Positions 1 to 12,096 of a stretch of DNA of 64,000 bases are shown here, in pieces. The DNA is from Zeugodacus cucurbitae (lineage: Eukaryota > Arthropoda > Insecta > Diptera > Tephritidae). The DNA is taken from the NCBI RefSeq assembly GCF_028554725.1, contig NC_071667.1, positions 66,875,501-66,939,500 of the forward strand. The letters are read 5' to 3'. The notes under the pieces are model-generated. The model was given only the letters and a program-made list of their open reading frames with translations. It was not told where the DNA came from and did no database searches. The stretch's first letter is position 1. Each line of letters opens with the position of its first letter. The position numbers and the translations under genes were made by a program.

Positions 1-3000
1 ACTGCGTAAGCTTCTCATAAGAGATGCCAAGATAACTTTGACCAGATTTTATTAAAGGCTATCGGAAACTTGTCCACCAAAGCTGGGATAAGAGATGTAG
101 CTAATTTAAAAACCAATAGTTAGCATTTTCGTACAGCCAAATTAATTTAATACATTAATATTGTAATTGAGAAACCAGTTGTTGCCTTTCGCTCAGCCGG
201 CTACATGATTAATGATCAGCTGTTAAACAATTTTATTTATGTAATTCATAAGAAGTTGGTAAGTTTCATCAGCTGATTGCTATTTTATCAATAAACACAT
301 TCAAATTAGTCAACAACACGCTCGATTTGTATACGATTAAAATTAATGTAGTAAAATATTATTTTTATTTTGTATGGTAAATCGATCTCAATCAGCGCTT
401 AATCGAGCAAAGGCAGGTTAATTGGTCAAATAACTCCTGTGAGAAAAGATTAATCAGATTCTTAAGGCATTAGTCTGCTTTAGAAGCCGAAAAAGCGATT
501 TTTAGCAATCTTTTTTGAAAGGGAAGGAAATGATTGCGGTAAACGGTATTTTAAGACGATAGTGTACTATATTTAAGACTTAAAAAACAATATTTATTAT
601 TAAAAAATATTGAAATCGGTGCCGGTGATGAAGGTCGTGCGATGCATCTGAAACAGTCGAATCAATTTTTTTTTTAATTTTTATAAGTTTCTTTATGAAC
701 TAAAAAGTACCGAAGAAGTTATAAAATTCCAAATTTTTTCAAAGTTTGAAATAAAAAATTCACTTTTTTAAGAAAAAAAAAATTGACTTTAAGTTGCAAA
801 ACAAGTAGTTTAAATAATACTTTTGCCCAACTTCAACTACTTTTGTCTAGTTCAAATAGAAGATAATTTAATACTGAAGCTAGATCACTTTGGTTTTTTT
901 CAATCGGACATATACTATTTTTGCTATCGCCGGCACCGTTTTCTAACATTTGTGAAAATGAAAACTCGAGAAAACTCGACGCTCGGCCACTAAAACTGCT
1001 CTTGCTTCGAAAATATGTCGAATTGGCCTCTGGAATTTTAAAGACATATTCTTGGATAGTTTTGGAAGAGATTGAAAACAAAACAAAAAAATCGATTTTT
1101 TGAAGCCTGAATACTAATTTTGATATCATTCTTAATTGTATATTAATTGAACGTGTATCCAGTATTTTTTTCTACAAAAATCATGTTACGTTTACTCCAT
1201 AAATATTTATAAATATTTATATGAGTCAAAGCAAATGTAAATAAGTAAACTTTTAATTGAGTCAATTAACTATATTTCGTTTAAAATATTAGTGTGAGTA
1301 ATTGGCAAACGAAAATGTAATGTCGCTAATATAGCAAACTTTTATACCAGATTTAAATATTAATTGCTCAATTTAAAACATAATCGAGTTAATTAAATAA
1401 GGGATATTAAAATTGAGCATGAAATATATTCTACGCTGGAAATGTCTTTCACACAAATATTCCAAACTGCATTTCAAGCTTTGTATAATAACCCAATTTA
1501 TTCCAGAATTTCGTAGAATTGATTTTATGTTGTAAGAAAATTAAATTAAACACGAATTTAACTAAATATTTTGTATACCACAAATCCACAGGCAATCTAC
1601 AAATTTCCTATGAAATATCAAATTGCAAATTTCAAAGTAAATTTCATAATTCTACATAATTTAGAAAACAATTTCTAAACAAAATTATAAATATAATTGA
1701 ACTGACAAGTATATACTTTGCTTTAATTGTAGTAAATATACATACAAATATAGCCACAAATAATTACACAAAAATCATGTAAATCTACTTTAAACCGATT
1801 TGCTGACAGCAAACAAATTTACGCAAAGGCACCCATTTAAGTTGCTGCCAAAAGGCAAACGTAAGATCGTAAGTGCTCTGTGCGCCTCCAACAACAAGTG
1901 TCATTTGGCTGAAGTTACTGCAGCTCTTACATAACATAACTGTAAAATACTGCAAATGTAATTTGCTACTTACCTATATTCGACATTTGACAAGCATTTG
2001 CATACGCAAATACAACAACAGGCAGAAGTCAAACAAACAGTTATAGCTGACCCAAGGTATGGTCACTGCATTCAAATGCATACCCCGAGGCGCAGAGGGG
2101 AGGTGGGGGAGATAGGTGGCCTGCGAGTGATTTGTCTGAATTACAAAGTGAAATTTGTATGAATTCATGTTTATTTGAGTTGAGTTTTCATTGCACGTAA
2201 TCTATTTGGGGCATTTGTGCGACCACGTGCTACCTCTCTAGGTCTCTCTATGGAAGAGAGGGGTGTCATATATTACATATGTGTGTGTGTTTGTGAGGTA
2301 ACAAAATTTTAATTGCCAAGCATTTCATTGCAACTTTTTGTTTGGACAATCATTAGTCACAGCGTGAGAAAGAGAGATGGCATATAAGAGTTGTAGTAAG
2401 AGTGTAGAGTAAATGAGAGGGTCCTCAACATTTGCAATACATTTATAAATACAAAGTTTTTGGCAGTTATATCATCAGAGCTGACATTGTTGTTGTTGCG
2501 ACTCTTACTATTTATCATTGTTATTTATTATTTGTTGTTATATTACTGTGCGCACTTGTACTCGTATTGTTGTCAATTAGTTTGAGTTGTAATGACTTTT
2601 TCATATGCTCTCGCTTTGAATGCGAATTTAAATTTGTCAAAGTTGACGAAGTTCAACGAACCGCAAGAAAGTGCAATTGCATACATTTTTGTTGGCAACA
2701 TACAATGTTTGTATGAAACTGAAACCAGCTATAACAACAACAATAAAAATTCAATGACAATTACCAGTGCGATACAATAAAAATACATGGGCTATGAGAG
2801 TTTGCCGACACATATACAAATTCAAATGTGTATTGACGTATGTGCCCTGCAGGACAAGTAAAACTAATTTCATGAAAGTGCCTTAAAGTAGAGAAAAGAC
2901 TCAAACTTGCATCCTGAGTCAATATAAAAGCAAACTGCTTGAGCAAACTTTGAAAATTAATCACATAAAAGTAGGTTCATGGATCTTCCCTTCGCCCGAG

Positions 3001-3389
3001 TCCATGAAATAATATCACTTAATATTTGTTCGAATTCATTTCATCTCGAGTTCTCGGTACAGTAGTTATCCTATCTGAAGGAGGGAGATCCACGTATTTA
3101 AATATGATAGTAAGGAGAATTTGTTATCCAATATGGTTCACTTCTGATACCAACGTCTTTCATGCCGATATAATTGAAAGATTTACTATATGATTTAACA
3201 GGAAGAACTAAAAGTTTCATATCATATAAATGTGATATAACGGTACCTATTGACCGATTATTTGAATAAGCGAGATTCGCCTTACTTGGTCCAAGACCGG
3301 AAGTTGTGAGCTGCTTGAGCCACATGCAAAAGAATCGTTCCTGGCCATTCTCAGTCAGGAACACTCCTCGCGTGAACTTCTACATGACT
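1..3389. other. AT-rich intergenic DNA without a recognised gene
   Basis: No open frame here has a recognisable domain, codon pattern or splice context. The longest frames, near 833-1129 and 3098-3364, are short, low complexity and unlike known families. The stretch around 600-1110 has long T and A runs and the text style of old noncoding transposon remnants, but I could not find its ends. A short (TG)n tract lies near 2280. Confidence 0.6.
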
Positions 3390-4215
3390 ACATCATCCAA
3401 CCTGATACTGGAGAAAATAATACGAACCGCAGAGCTAAATAGAGAAGATACAATCTTCATAATAATGTACAACTGATGTACACGACGTACGTCGCTGATA
3501 TCGATATCATTGGAAACAGCATCCGCGCCATGAGTTCTGCTTTTTCTAGACTGATAAGGAAGCGAAGCGAATGGGTCTGGTGCTGAATGAGGACAAGACG
3601 AAATATCTCCAGTCTTCAAACGTCACTGTTGACAGTCATAACATTGAAGTCGTAGATAGTTTCGTCTACTTGCGAACCAGCATCAACAACACCAACAATG
3701 TCAGCCTCGAAATCCAACGCAAAATCACTTTTTTCCAACAGGTGCTACTTTGGACTGAGTAGGCAATTGAAAAGTAACGTCCTCTCTCGACGTACAAAAA
3801 CCTAACTCTATAAATCCATCATCATTCTCGTCCTGCTTTATGGTGCAGAAGCTTGGACGATGACAACATCCGATGAGACGATTCTTGAAGCTTTCGAGAG
3901 AAAGGTTTCGACAATACCGCAGACGATGGAACGACTTCGACATAGTTCAGCGAATAAAAAGACAGCGACTATGTTTGCTAGGTCAAGTTGTTCGAATGGA
4001 CGAAAGCGCTCTAGCTTTGATGCAGAACCTGCTGATGGTAACCGAGGAAGAGGAAGATCTCCACTCCGTTGGAAAGACCAAGTGGAGAAGGACTTGGCTT
4101 GGGATTTTCAATTGGCGCCAAACTGTCAAAGGAGGAACGAATGGTACGCTGTTGTAAAGTCGGCTATAACCGCGTAGGCTGTTCCTTCGCCAGTTAAAAA
4201 GAACAAGAAAATCTA
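3390..4215 (+). mobile_element. 5'-truncated, decayed LINE fragment (C-terminal part of reverse transcriptase ORF)
   Basis: This is a degenerate copy of the LINE that is open at 16486-18141. In several shifted frames it encodes pieces equivalent to that copy: the region after the YADD box (RMGLVLNEDKTKYL), a conserved Thr-Val-Asp-Ser-His segment, and the C-terminal basic stretch around GRGRSPLRWKDQVEKDL near 4045-4095. Frameshifts and small deletions break the frame repeatedly, including loss of about 30 bases between the two middle segments. The end near 4165-4195 keeps the family's terminal ATAACCGC...TTCGCCAG signature and passes into an A-rich tail. The 5' boundary near 3390 is approximate. 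It cannot encode a working protein. Confidence 0.85.
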
Positions 4216-5867
4216 AAATTATATACTTTGATTCTCCCCCAAACCGATTTAAACCCCTAAAAATCAATCGAAAGCCATTTTAAGAAAACAAGACAAGAAA
4301 GGGCTAGGCATTAATTTACGAAGGTGTCAAGAAGTAATAAGTGAAAAATCGTCAGTTTCACCTTTAGATTTAGCGCAATGTTAAATTTCCTGCAGTGTAT
4401 GCTAACAGAAAAACAATACAGCAGGTCAAATCTACATAGAAATGCATGTATGGATGCATTCATAACAGTAGTGGGGAATCCAATAAAAATAAATCTTTCG
4501 AGATATTTACACATGTACATACATGCATAACTGTATTTATTGTTCGTAGCGTAGCGAAAACAATTTGAAAATGTGGCAACATCACAAGTGCCACATGCCG
4601 AAACAGTCAAAACACAAGCGAACATACATGCATACATATTAATAAACTGGAAGTAAGGTGAGTCTAAGCACTGGTGGGAACATATGTAAACACAATCGGA
4701 ACATTCGTTGGCTTTAGTTCAAAATTGTTTTTATTGTAACTAGATTCAAAAAGTGCTGAATTCCTAGAAGTGATTGAAGAAACGGAATTTCAAAAGTTTT
4801 ATAATCAAATCCGAATCAGAAACTGTTTCTTGGTTTGACATATAGCCTTTAAGGATTTGTCAAAAGTATCTCAGGAAGGCTTAGGAGCTGAGTACGGAGT
4901 AGTAGACGAATTTTCGTCTAAAGAATCTACATATTATTGCCGCCATAATGATAATTTCTTCTAACAAAATTTAAATTCAACCTTAGATTAATATACGTTG
5001 CTGAAACTCAACCACTACATAAGCACATACATTCACAAGTTGAAAATAGCGAGACATACCGAATGCTAAAACAAAGGACACTGACCTAGTAAACCGAAAA
5101 TAGACAGCAATATATACATACATATATCTAACTGTGCACACTCGTGTATTGGCTTGCCTATTTGCGCCTACATCGCCCCGAATATATGCACTTTTAGTGA
5201 TGTGTGGGACAAAATGTGCGGCATATCAATTGGGGAAGCCAGTGCAGATCCGGCAAATAGTCATTTCTGAATTGCAAGTAAGTCAGTAAACAAAACACAC
5301 AGCAACTACACATATCAGGCTTTAGCTGGGAAAAATTGCATATACCTACATATGTGTGAAATTCAATGTTTCTGAGGTGAGCAGAAAAGAGTTAAACATA
5401 AAACTTGAACAATTTCATGGCACCCCAGAGTCGCAATGGCAGAGAAAAACAAAAGCACACACATATACATGAGACTATATATACATATAGACTTTTATAA
5501 CAGTTTCTATATGCACACATAAGAATGCAAGCGTATGAATTGCAGTCTTGATCAACGACCAACACACACAGCAAGTGCCAAAAGTATGATAACAAACGTT
5601 TGCTGCTGCTCATCGTCGCCGCTCTTCAAGCAAAGCCTTTCTGGCAACAAAAGTGGACTTTCTTCGCTTCACTGCCAACTCCCACAACGTGACTACATGG
5701 CTGTGCGTGGCTTTGCTGGTAAACAAAAATTAAGTGAAAGACAACCGGAAAATGTTATAAAGTGAAAATTGTGGCAACAATCCAAGATGATGATTCCTGG
5801 CAAATGCATGGACAAACTACTTCAAATGTACGAGTGTGTATGTGTGTGTGTGTTGAGGGTATACATA
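4216..5867. other. Intergenic DNA, no gene seen
   Basis: AT-rich sequence with scattered TATA/CATA-type simple repeats and a (TG)n run at about 5836-5854 just before the mariner insertion. The short frames on both strands show no recognisable product. Confidence 0.55.
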
Positions 5868-6799
5868 ACGGGTGATTTTTTTGAGGTTAGGATTTTCATG
5901 CATTAGTATTTGACAGATCACGTGGGATTTCAGACATGGTGTCAAAGAGAAAGATGCTCAGTATGCTTTGACATTTCATCATGAATAGACTTACTAACGA
6001 GCAACGCTTGCAAATCATTGAATTTTATTACCAAAATCAGTGTTCGGTTCGAAATGTGTTTATCGACAAATTTTGTTCAGCGATGAGGCTCATTTCTGGT
6101 TGAATGGCTACGTAAATAAGCAAAATTGCCGCATTTGGGGTGAAGAGCAACCAGAAGCCGTTCAAGAACTGCCCATGCATCCCGAAAAATGCACTGTTTG
6201 GTGTGGTTTGTACGCTGGTGGAATCATTGGACCGTATTTTTTCAAAGATGCTGTTGGACGCAACGTTACGGTGAATGGCGATCGCTATCGTTCGATGCTA
6301 ACAAACTTTTTGTTGCCAAAAATGGAAGAACTGAACTTGGTTGACATGTGGTTTCAACAAGATGGCGCTACATGCCACACAGCTCGCGATTCTATGGCCA
6401 TTTTGAGGGAAAACTTCGGAGAACAATTCATCTCAAGAAATGGACCCGTAAGTTGGCCACCAAGATCATGCGATTTAACGCCTTTAGACTATTTTTTGTG
6501 GGGCTACGTCAAGTCTAAAGTCTACAGAAATAAGCCAGCAACTATTCCAGCTTTGGAAGACAACATTTCCGAAGAAATTCGGGCTATTCCGGCCGAAATG
6601 CTCGAAAAAGTTGCCCAAAATTGGACTTTCCGAATGGACCACCTAAGACGCAGCCGCGGTCAACATTTAAATGAAATTATCTTCAAAAAGTAAATGTCAT
6701 GAACCAATCTAACGTTTCAAATAAAGAACCGATGAGATTTTGCAAATTTTATGCGTTTTTTTTTTAAAAAAGTTATCAAGCTCTTAAAAAATCACCCTT
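5868..6799 (+). mobile_element. DD41D mariner-like transposon (rosa type), internally deleted, ends intact
   Basis: The element is bounded by TA at 5866-5867 and TA at 6800-6801, the usual Tc1/mariner target duplication. Its left end reads ACGGGTGATTTTTTTGAG and the right end, reverse complemented, AAGGGTGATTTTTTAAGAG, so the terminal inverted repeats are clear but imperfect. Inside, the transposase starts at ATG 5981 and runs about 25 codons through the beginning of the first helix-turn-helix. It then jumps out of frame into the catalytic region near 6058. The missing piece is most of the DNA-binding half plus the linker. At 932 bp it is shorter than the usual 1.3 kb or so. With its ends intact it could be mobilised only by a transposase made elsewhere. 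Confidence 0.9.
6040..6693 (+). pseudogene. Catalytic-domain remnant of DD41D mariner transposase
   Basis: This open frame of 217 codons carries the DDE/D nuclease half of a Tc1/mariner transposase, the enzyme that cuts and rejoins transposon ends. The first catalytic Asp is in FSDEAHFW (residue 15 of the frame), the second in FQQDGATCH (residue 108) and the third in TPLDYFLWG (residue 150). The 41 residues between the last two place it in the DD41D group known from tephritids, rather than DD34D mariners. The first dozen or so residues are out-of-frame sequence across an internal deletion, so the ATG at 6040 is not the true start. The helix-turn-helix DNA-binding domains are gone. A polyadenylation-like AATAAA follows the stop near 6720. 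The catalytic half is undamaged, which suggests a fairly recent deletion. Confidence 0.9.
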
Positions 6800-6801
6800 T
6801 A

Positions 6802-7364
6802 CAAATACATAGATTAGAATGCATAAATGCATGGCATAGCTTTCACTATAAATATGCATATGTACTATATATAGAAATACAGATATGTAGATACATATAC
6901 TTATATAGAGAGTAGCATATATGCACTTTTATGTTTATTAATGGTTCAACACATGTGAGGTTATGTACACAAGAGTCCGTTGCAACTGTAATTTGAGTCA
7001 TACTGATACATAATATGCTTGGTTATACTAGCTACATATATGGTATGTACATATAACTATACATATAACTATTTGCCAAATATTATTAGGAAAACAGTGA
7101 AAGTTTATTACGCGGCACATTTCGATTTCGTGAAAGTTTCTCAAGGGAGAAAGCGGTGATCTCATTACAAATATTGGTTATTTAGTTCCAGTAAGGGTTA
7201 AGGGTTGGACAGCGACTTTAAATCGAGCATTTTGGAAACTGGCAGACCGTATTTGGCCTCATTTTTCATATAAGCATTTAATAATAGGAAATTATAATAT
7301 AATAATAAAACATATTAAGAAAATTGCATCGAAGTCAAACCTTAACATGAGCTAAGTTAAGTCG
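6802..7364. other. AT-rich spacer with TATA/CATA simple repeats
   Basis: Rich in ATATGTACATA-type alternating sequence around 6850-7080. No gene or transposon end recognised. Confidence 0.5.
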
Positions 7365-8090
7365 TGGAATTTGGGCCGTGTCCACAACAATGTGCCATTT
7401 CCCCTTTTGGCAGTTTGGCGCCAATTGATAATACCAATTAAAGCCAGGTCCTTCTCCACCTGGTCCTACCAACGGAGGGAAGGCCTTCCTCTTCCTCGGC
7501 TTCCACCAGTGGGTACTGCATCGAATACTTTCAGAGCTGGAGCACTTTCGTCCATTCGAACAACATGACCTAGCCAGCGTAGCCGCTGTCTTTTTATTCG
7601 CTGAACTATGTCAATGTCGACGAATAACTTATTCCGCAAAACCTTTCTCTCGAAAACTCCTAGTGCCCACAAAGCACCACAAAGAAGGACGGGAATGATG
7701 AGGGACTTGTAGAGTTTGGCCTTTGTTCGTCGAGAGAGGACTTTACTTTTCAATTGCCTACTAAATCCAAATTTCAACGGAGTGGAGGACGTTCTATTCC
7801 GCGGCTTCCTTTTCCTTTCAAACCTGGACTGTTTTCGTCCATTCGAGCAACATGACCTAGCCAGCGTAGCCGTCAAGAGAGGGCTTTACTTTTCAATTGC
7901 ATACTCAGTCCAAAGTGTCACCTGTTGGCAAGAGCCTGTGCTGAATTTCGATGCTGACATTGTTGGTGTTGTTAACATCTAGGAAGCAGATAGACGAAAT
8001 TATCTACAACTTCAAAGTTATGACTGTCAACAGTAAGACCCGAATGCGCTGACTAACTGTTTGATGACTGGAGATATTTCCTCTAGAGAA
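7365..8090 (-). mobile_element. Mosaic LINE fragment (same family as 16486-18141), reverse strand
   Basis: Read on the minus strand, this is decayed reverse-transcriptase 3' sequence of the LINE seen at 16486-18141. The minus-strand frame at 7466-7876 reads ...LKSKVLSRRTKAKLYKSLIIPVLLCGALWALGVFERKV... and ends in the family's GRGRPSLRW motif. The layout is not a simple copy. The part at about 7776-8090 runs from the Thr-Val-Asp-Ser-His region to Lys-Ser-Lys-Ala-Leu-Ser, then jumps to the C-terminal basic region. After that the Lys-Ser-Lys-Val-Leu-Ser region starts again at about 7365-7775. Two partial copies are therefore joined head to tail, or one was rearranged. Stops and frameshifts rule out function. 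Confidence 0.85.
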
Positions 8091-10402
8091 GAGGTTAGAC
8101 CACGCAATTTCAAGGAATTTCAAGTCAGGAACCGTATTTAAAAGCCTTTAGTTTAGATGAAAGGTTTAGAATATATCAAGAAACTACTTCCAAATATAGT
8201 TTTTCCAATATTGAGGGCTTTCTTGTTCATCGAACTTAACCAAGTAACTGCACATTACTTATCTCTTAAAGATGGGACACCTTCAACTTCCTATTTATAA
8301 AATTCGAAAAGTTTGAACCGTGGTTTACTGCGAAAGCAGTTACAGAATGAAATTGAAAAAAAAATCTCTTAGTATTCAGAAACATGGACTATCCTAGAGA
8401 AGCTTTGGATTCTTCTAATATTGGCAAATATTATGTGAAACTTCCGATTGCATTTCTTTCAAATATACAAGCTAATCTCAGTGGTTACTTTAAACATATA
8501 AAATCCACTATTTCCGTCGAAAATATATAAATCCTAGTACAATTATTATAAAAAGTTCCATAATTGATGGAAATATAGATATACTTGGACACTTTGTCCA
8601 ATAGTAATACTCGTGAAGTCATGGCCTTTCAGCTTATAAGAATTTATTTTAGATTGTATATATGTATAATGCAATAACTAAGAAATAGTCTGAAATTTAT
8701 TAGAAATTTAATTTATGCTGGTCAGAAACGGTTTCGAATAAAGTTCGAAAACAAAGCACCAGTTCTTCAGTTCTAGAAAAATTTAATTGCCCGGAATCTT
8801 GGATGAATTTATTATAGTCTTAGTAGCCAACACTGTGAGACAGTTGAACATTTTAGTAGAGGAATCTGTGACAATATCCCAGTGAACAACGGTCCTATAT
8901 ATAAACAAATATCATAATGAGCACTTTCTACTTGTTTGGAAAATGCTATGATGTCGAGTAGAACATCGATAGTCGATTCGGATTTCATACCATATTCCAA
9001 GAGAAATTCAGAAATACCAATCTTAAAAATACCTCTGTACTGAACTTAATGCCTTCTCTTACCTAGCCTAGCCTTTTGCACAGATTAGGAATTTATTGGG
9101 TGATATGTAGATCTATGGTGAACTTCGAAAAAATATCCCTAACTCGACTGAGACTGAGTCTTTCGTCAGCAATATATTAATTTAAGCAAGATTATTTCCT
9201 TTGGCCACTGTACCTTAAAGTCCCTGTACTTTGGCCATTCAGCTAATTTGTCAAGTCTGAAGTGCCGCAGCTGTGCGCTATGCCTGGTGTGCCATGTATT
9301 TGCACCTGAAGTTCTCAAATAGTTTGCTACTTGCATCTGTGTATGTGTAAGTAGCTATATTTCATTAAAATCTATGACTTTGTGAAAGTGAAATCAATAA
9401 AGTGGAGTCAACTTACCGTTAAGTTCAACCGCTGTAGGCATAGTGACCCACTTACGAGAGAAGTCAAGACGTGAACTAACACATTTGCAAACACACATGT
9501 ATGTATGTAGATGTGTGCACGTGAGTAGTGCAAGTGTAATCAAAGTGCGCTGACGTTGAACTAGTCCTCGCCATAGAATCACTTACAGATATTGTTATAT
9601 ATAGATATCAACTAACGTCTGCCAACAAGCGCACACACACACATAAGGTAATTTTGTAAGGTAATTTGTAATGTGAATGGCAGCGGCTTGCACCGGCGAA
9701 TCAGAGCATATATCAGAGTGGCTTTGCAAGTGTATGTGTTTGTGCGCCGCCATTGTTATTGTGCCAACATATAAATTACACTCAGCCAAGAGGTCCTCGT
9801 AAGATTAGTTAGACTGGCGATGAGGTGAAAGACGAGATACTCAGCGGTGAAACTATATACTCGTATATTCATACAAGATTATATACTCGTACGTGGGTAT
9901 CTATGATATGATGATATACATATCCAGTGTTTTCATAGACAAACGGCGTTTGGTTGCTGAGCGCATGCAGCAAAGCAATGCAATTAATTTTTGGCCATAT
10001 CTGATTGCATTGACATTATATCGAGTACCGTTATTCGCTGCGGCGCGCGAAATGCTTGGTCAATAAACCAATGTGAGTGCATATTGAATGCATGTGTGGG
10101 AATATTTGAAATTATAGTTGTTGTTGTTGTAAACACTACAACACTATGTAATGGGGGGTCCAAATTCCAAAAATTTCCTTTTTTGTATAATTTTTTTAGT
10201 ATTTAAAAAAACTAGTTACATAACGAATTAGTACAAATTCCACATAACGGGTGGTCCAAATGCAATAATATTATTTTAAAGTTTTTTAAGAATTACAAAA
10301 ATTCGCTTATTTGTAACGAAACGAGTTAGAATAAATGCAGATTTTATACTTCGATCAACTTCGAGGGGAAGATTAAAAAAAATCGAAACAAAAATGATCA
10401 AA
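8091..10402. other. Intergenic DNA, no gene seen
   Basis: AT-rich, with CA/TG tracts near 9490-9520 and 9630-9650. Between about 10145 and 10260 there are two similar blocks (GGGGGGTCCAAATT and GGGTGGTCCAAATG) about 100 bp apart that may be ends of an old element. No coding signal was found. Confidence 0.5.
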
Positions 10403-11310
10403 ACAAGTAAGGAAGAGCTAAGTTCGGGTGCAGATTTTATACTCTCGTTATTTTATATTTAATTTTATTAATATAAAAAACAATTTGACCCACACATTCG
10501 GCATTTATATGGTATAAAGTCCATTGAAAGTTTGAAAACCCTAATATTAATTATATGGGAGATAGGGGAAGTTATCTCACGATTTTTGGCACGGAGACAT
10601 ATTATTAGAAGAACAATATTTCCTCTGAATTTCTTCAAAATATCTGAAAGATAATTGATAATATTTCGGTAAAAAATGTGTTCGAAGCACTGAGGTCCTC
10701 ATATTCGATATATAGGGTCTTGAAAACTTATGGACCGATTTCGACGATTTTTAGAAGGGCAATGCAACTCTTTAAATGCAGTATTTTTGCTGTTCCGATA
10801 TCTTCACTAGTGCTTACTTTATATATTGTAAAGTAAACGATTCAGATCGACCTCAAAATTCTGGTATATAGGAAGTAGACTTGGTTGTAAACCGATTTGG
10901 ACTATTTTCACAACATATCATTGGGAAGATAGGAAGATATTATGAACCGAATTTCATAGAAATTGGTCTAGTTGTGTCGGATATATGGTTTTTGACCCAT
11001 AAGTGGGCGGAAGCACGCCTATTTGAAATTTTAAATACCATTTTGAGCGCAGCTCTTCTGTACCATCTTTATAATTAAATTTAAGGTTTCCGGTGGTTTT
11101 CCTCACTAAATTAAAGCTTTTTTTTTTTTGAGCGGACAGACGGACGGACAGACAGACAGACATCCGGATTTGAACTTTACTCGTCACCCTGATCATTTTT
11201 ATATACATAACGCTATACCCAGCTCGATTAGTTTTTGGACTTACAACCAACCGTTATGTGAACAAAACTGTAATACTCTCTTAAGCAACTTTGTTGCGTG
11301 AGTATAAAAA
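10403..11310 (+). mobile_element. Mini-me/DINE-1-like dispersed repeat, copy 1
   Basis: It begins with CAAGTAAGGAAGAGCTAAG followed by a variant of TTTTATACTCTCGCAA and ends with TTGCGTGAGTATAAAA, so its outer parts form an imperfect inverted repeat. Near the right end lies a (GACR)n tract (about 11133-11162) followed by a conserved CCTGATCATTTTTATATACAT core. Dipteran mini-me/DINE-1-type elements are known to carry a (GTCY)n and a (TA)n tract around a conserved core, and this fits that plan. It encodes no protein. Other copies in this window are at 28831-30128 and 58566-59720, and a split one at 57929-60350. Confidence 0.75.
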
Positions 11311-11943
11311 CAATAAGTTATTATTTATTAATTCTCAAATGATGCAATCCTCAAAAATATTACTCATCATGGACTCAATATATCCTCGGTCACATTGCCT
11401 CAAGTAATGTGTATTAAAAATTTAGTCCACATTCGAACAACCTTGTATAATTCAGGGCTTTGTTTGTATGCAGTAACTTATTGAACTGTATATATTATTC
11501 ATACTTTTAATTGTATATTGAGTGTTCCTCCCTGAACTGAGGTGAAGTCAAATCTACGGGATAAACATACTTTATTTATTAAATCCAAATAATACTAAGA
11601 TTATGACTAAAGGGGCATTGGTATAACCACATTTCAGCGACTTGTCTTTATGCTTGATTGTTACAATTAAGAATCATCTAAAATACGAATTATGAGGATT
11701 CTTTCTACTAGAAGTTCTATTTAAGTCCTTGATACTTCCAATATAAGATTGGGGGATTTGTAATTCTGAAGGTATCTGCTATTTAGAACAACGATATTTG
11801 CAAAGACATTAACTAATTATGATTTCTGAGACAGTTGTAATTAACTACCTTTTAACTTTTTTCAAAACGTTCTCATCTACATAACACATTTTTATCATTA
11901 ATAAACAATGTTAACTCAACATATACACTCCAACAAATTTATA
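11311..11943. other. AT-rich spacer, nothing recognised
   Basis: No gene, repeat or element boundary was seen between the mini-me-like repeat and the MITE. Confidence 0.5.
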
Positions 11944-12094
11944 CAGTTGAACTTCCATAACTCGAACTTATACAACTCGAAGTTCTCCATAACTCGAACT
12001 CTTGAATTGACAATAGAAGTCAAGTTTCATACAAATTACATAACTCGAAGTTTTTTTGTGGATTGTGGTGATTCAAGTTAGGATAGTTCAACTG
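11944..12094. mobile_element. Short pogo-like MITE with TA target duplication
   Basis: A 151-bp noncoding element flanked by TA (11942-11943 and 12095-12096). The left end reads CAGTTGAACTTCCATAACTC and the right end, reverse complemented, CAGTTGAACTATCCTAACTT. The first 10 bases match perfectly and most of the next 10 match. Internally it repeats CATAACTCGAA. Ends beginning CAG(T)TGAAC with TAACTCGAA are typical of pogo/Tigger relatives of Tc1/mariner. It needs a transposase from elsewhere. Confidence 0.8.
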
Positions 12095-12096
12095 TA

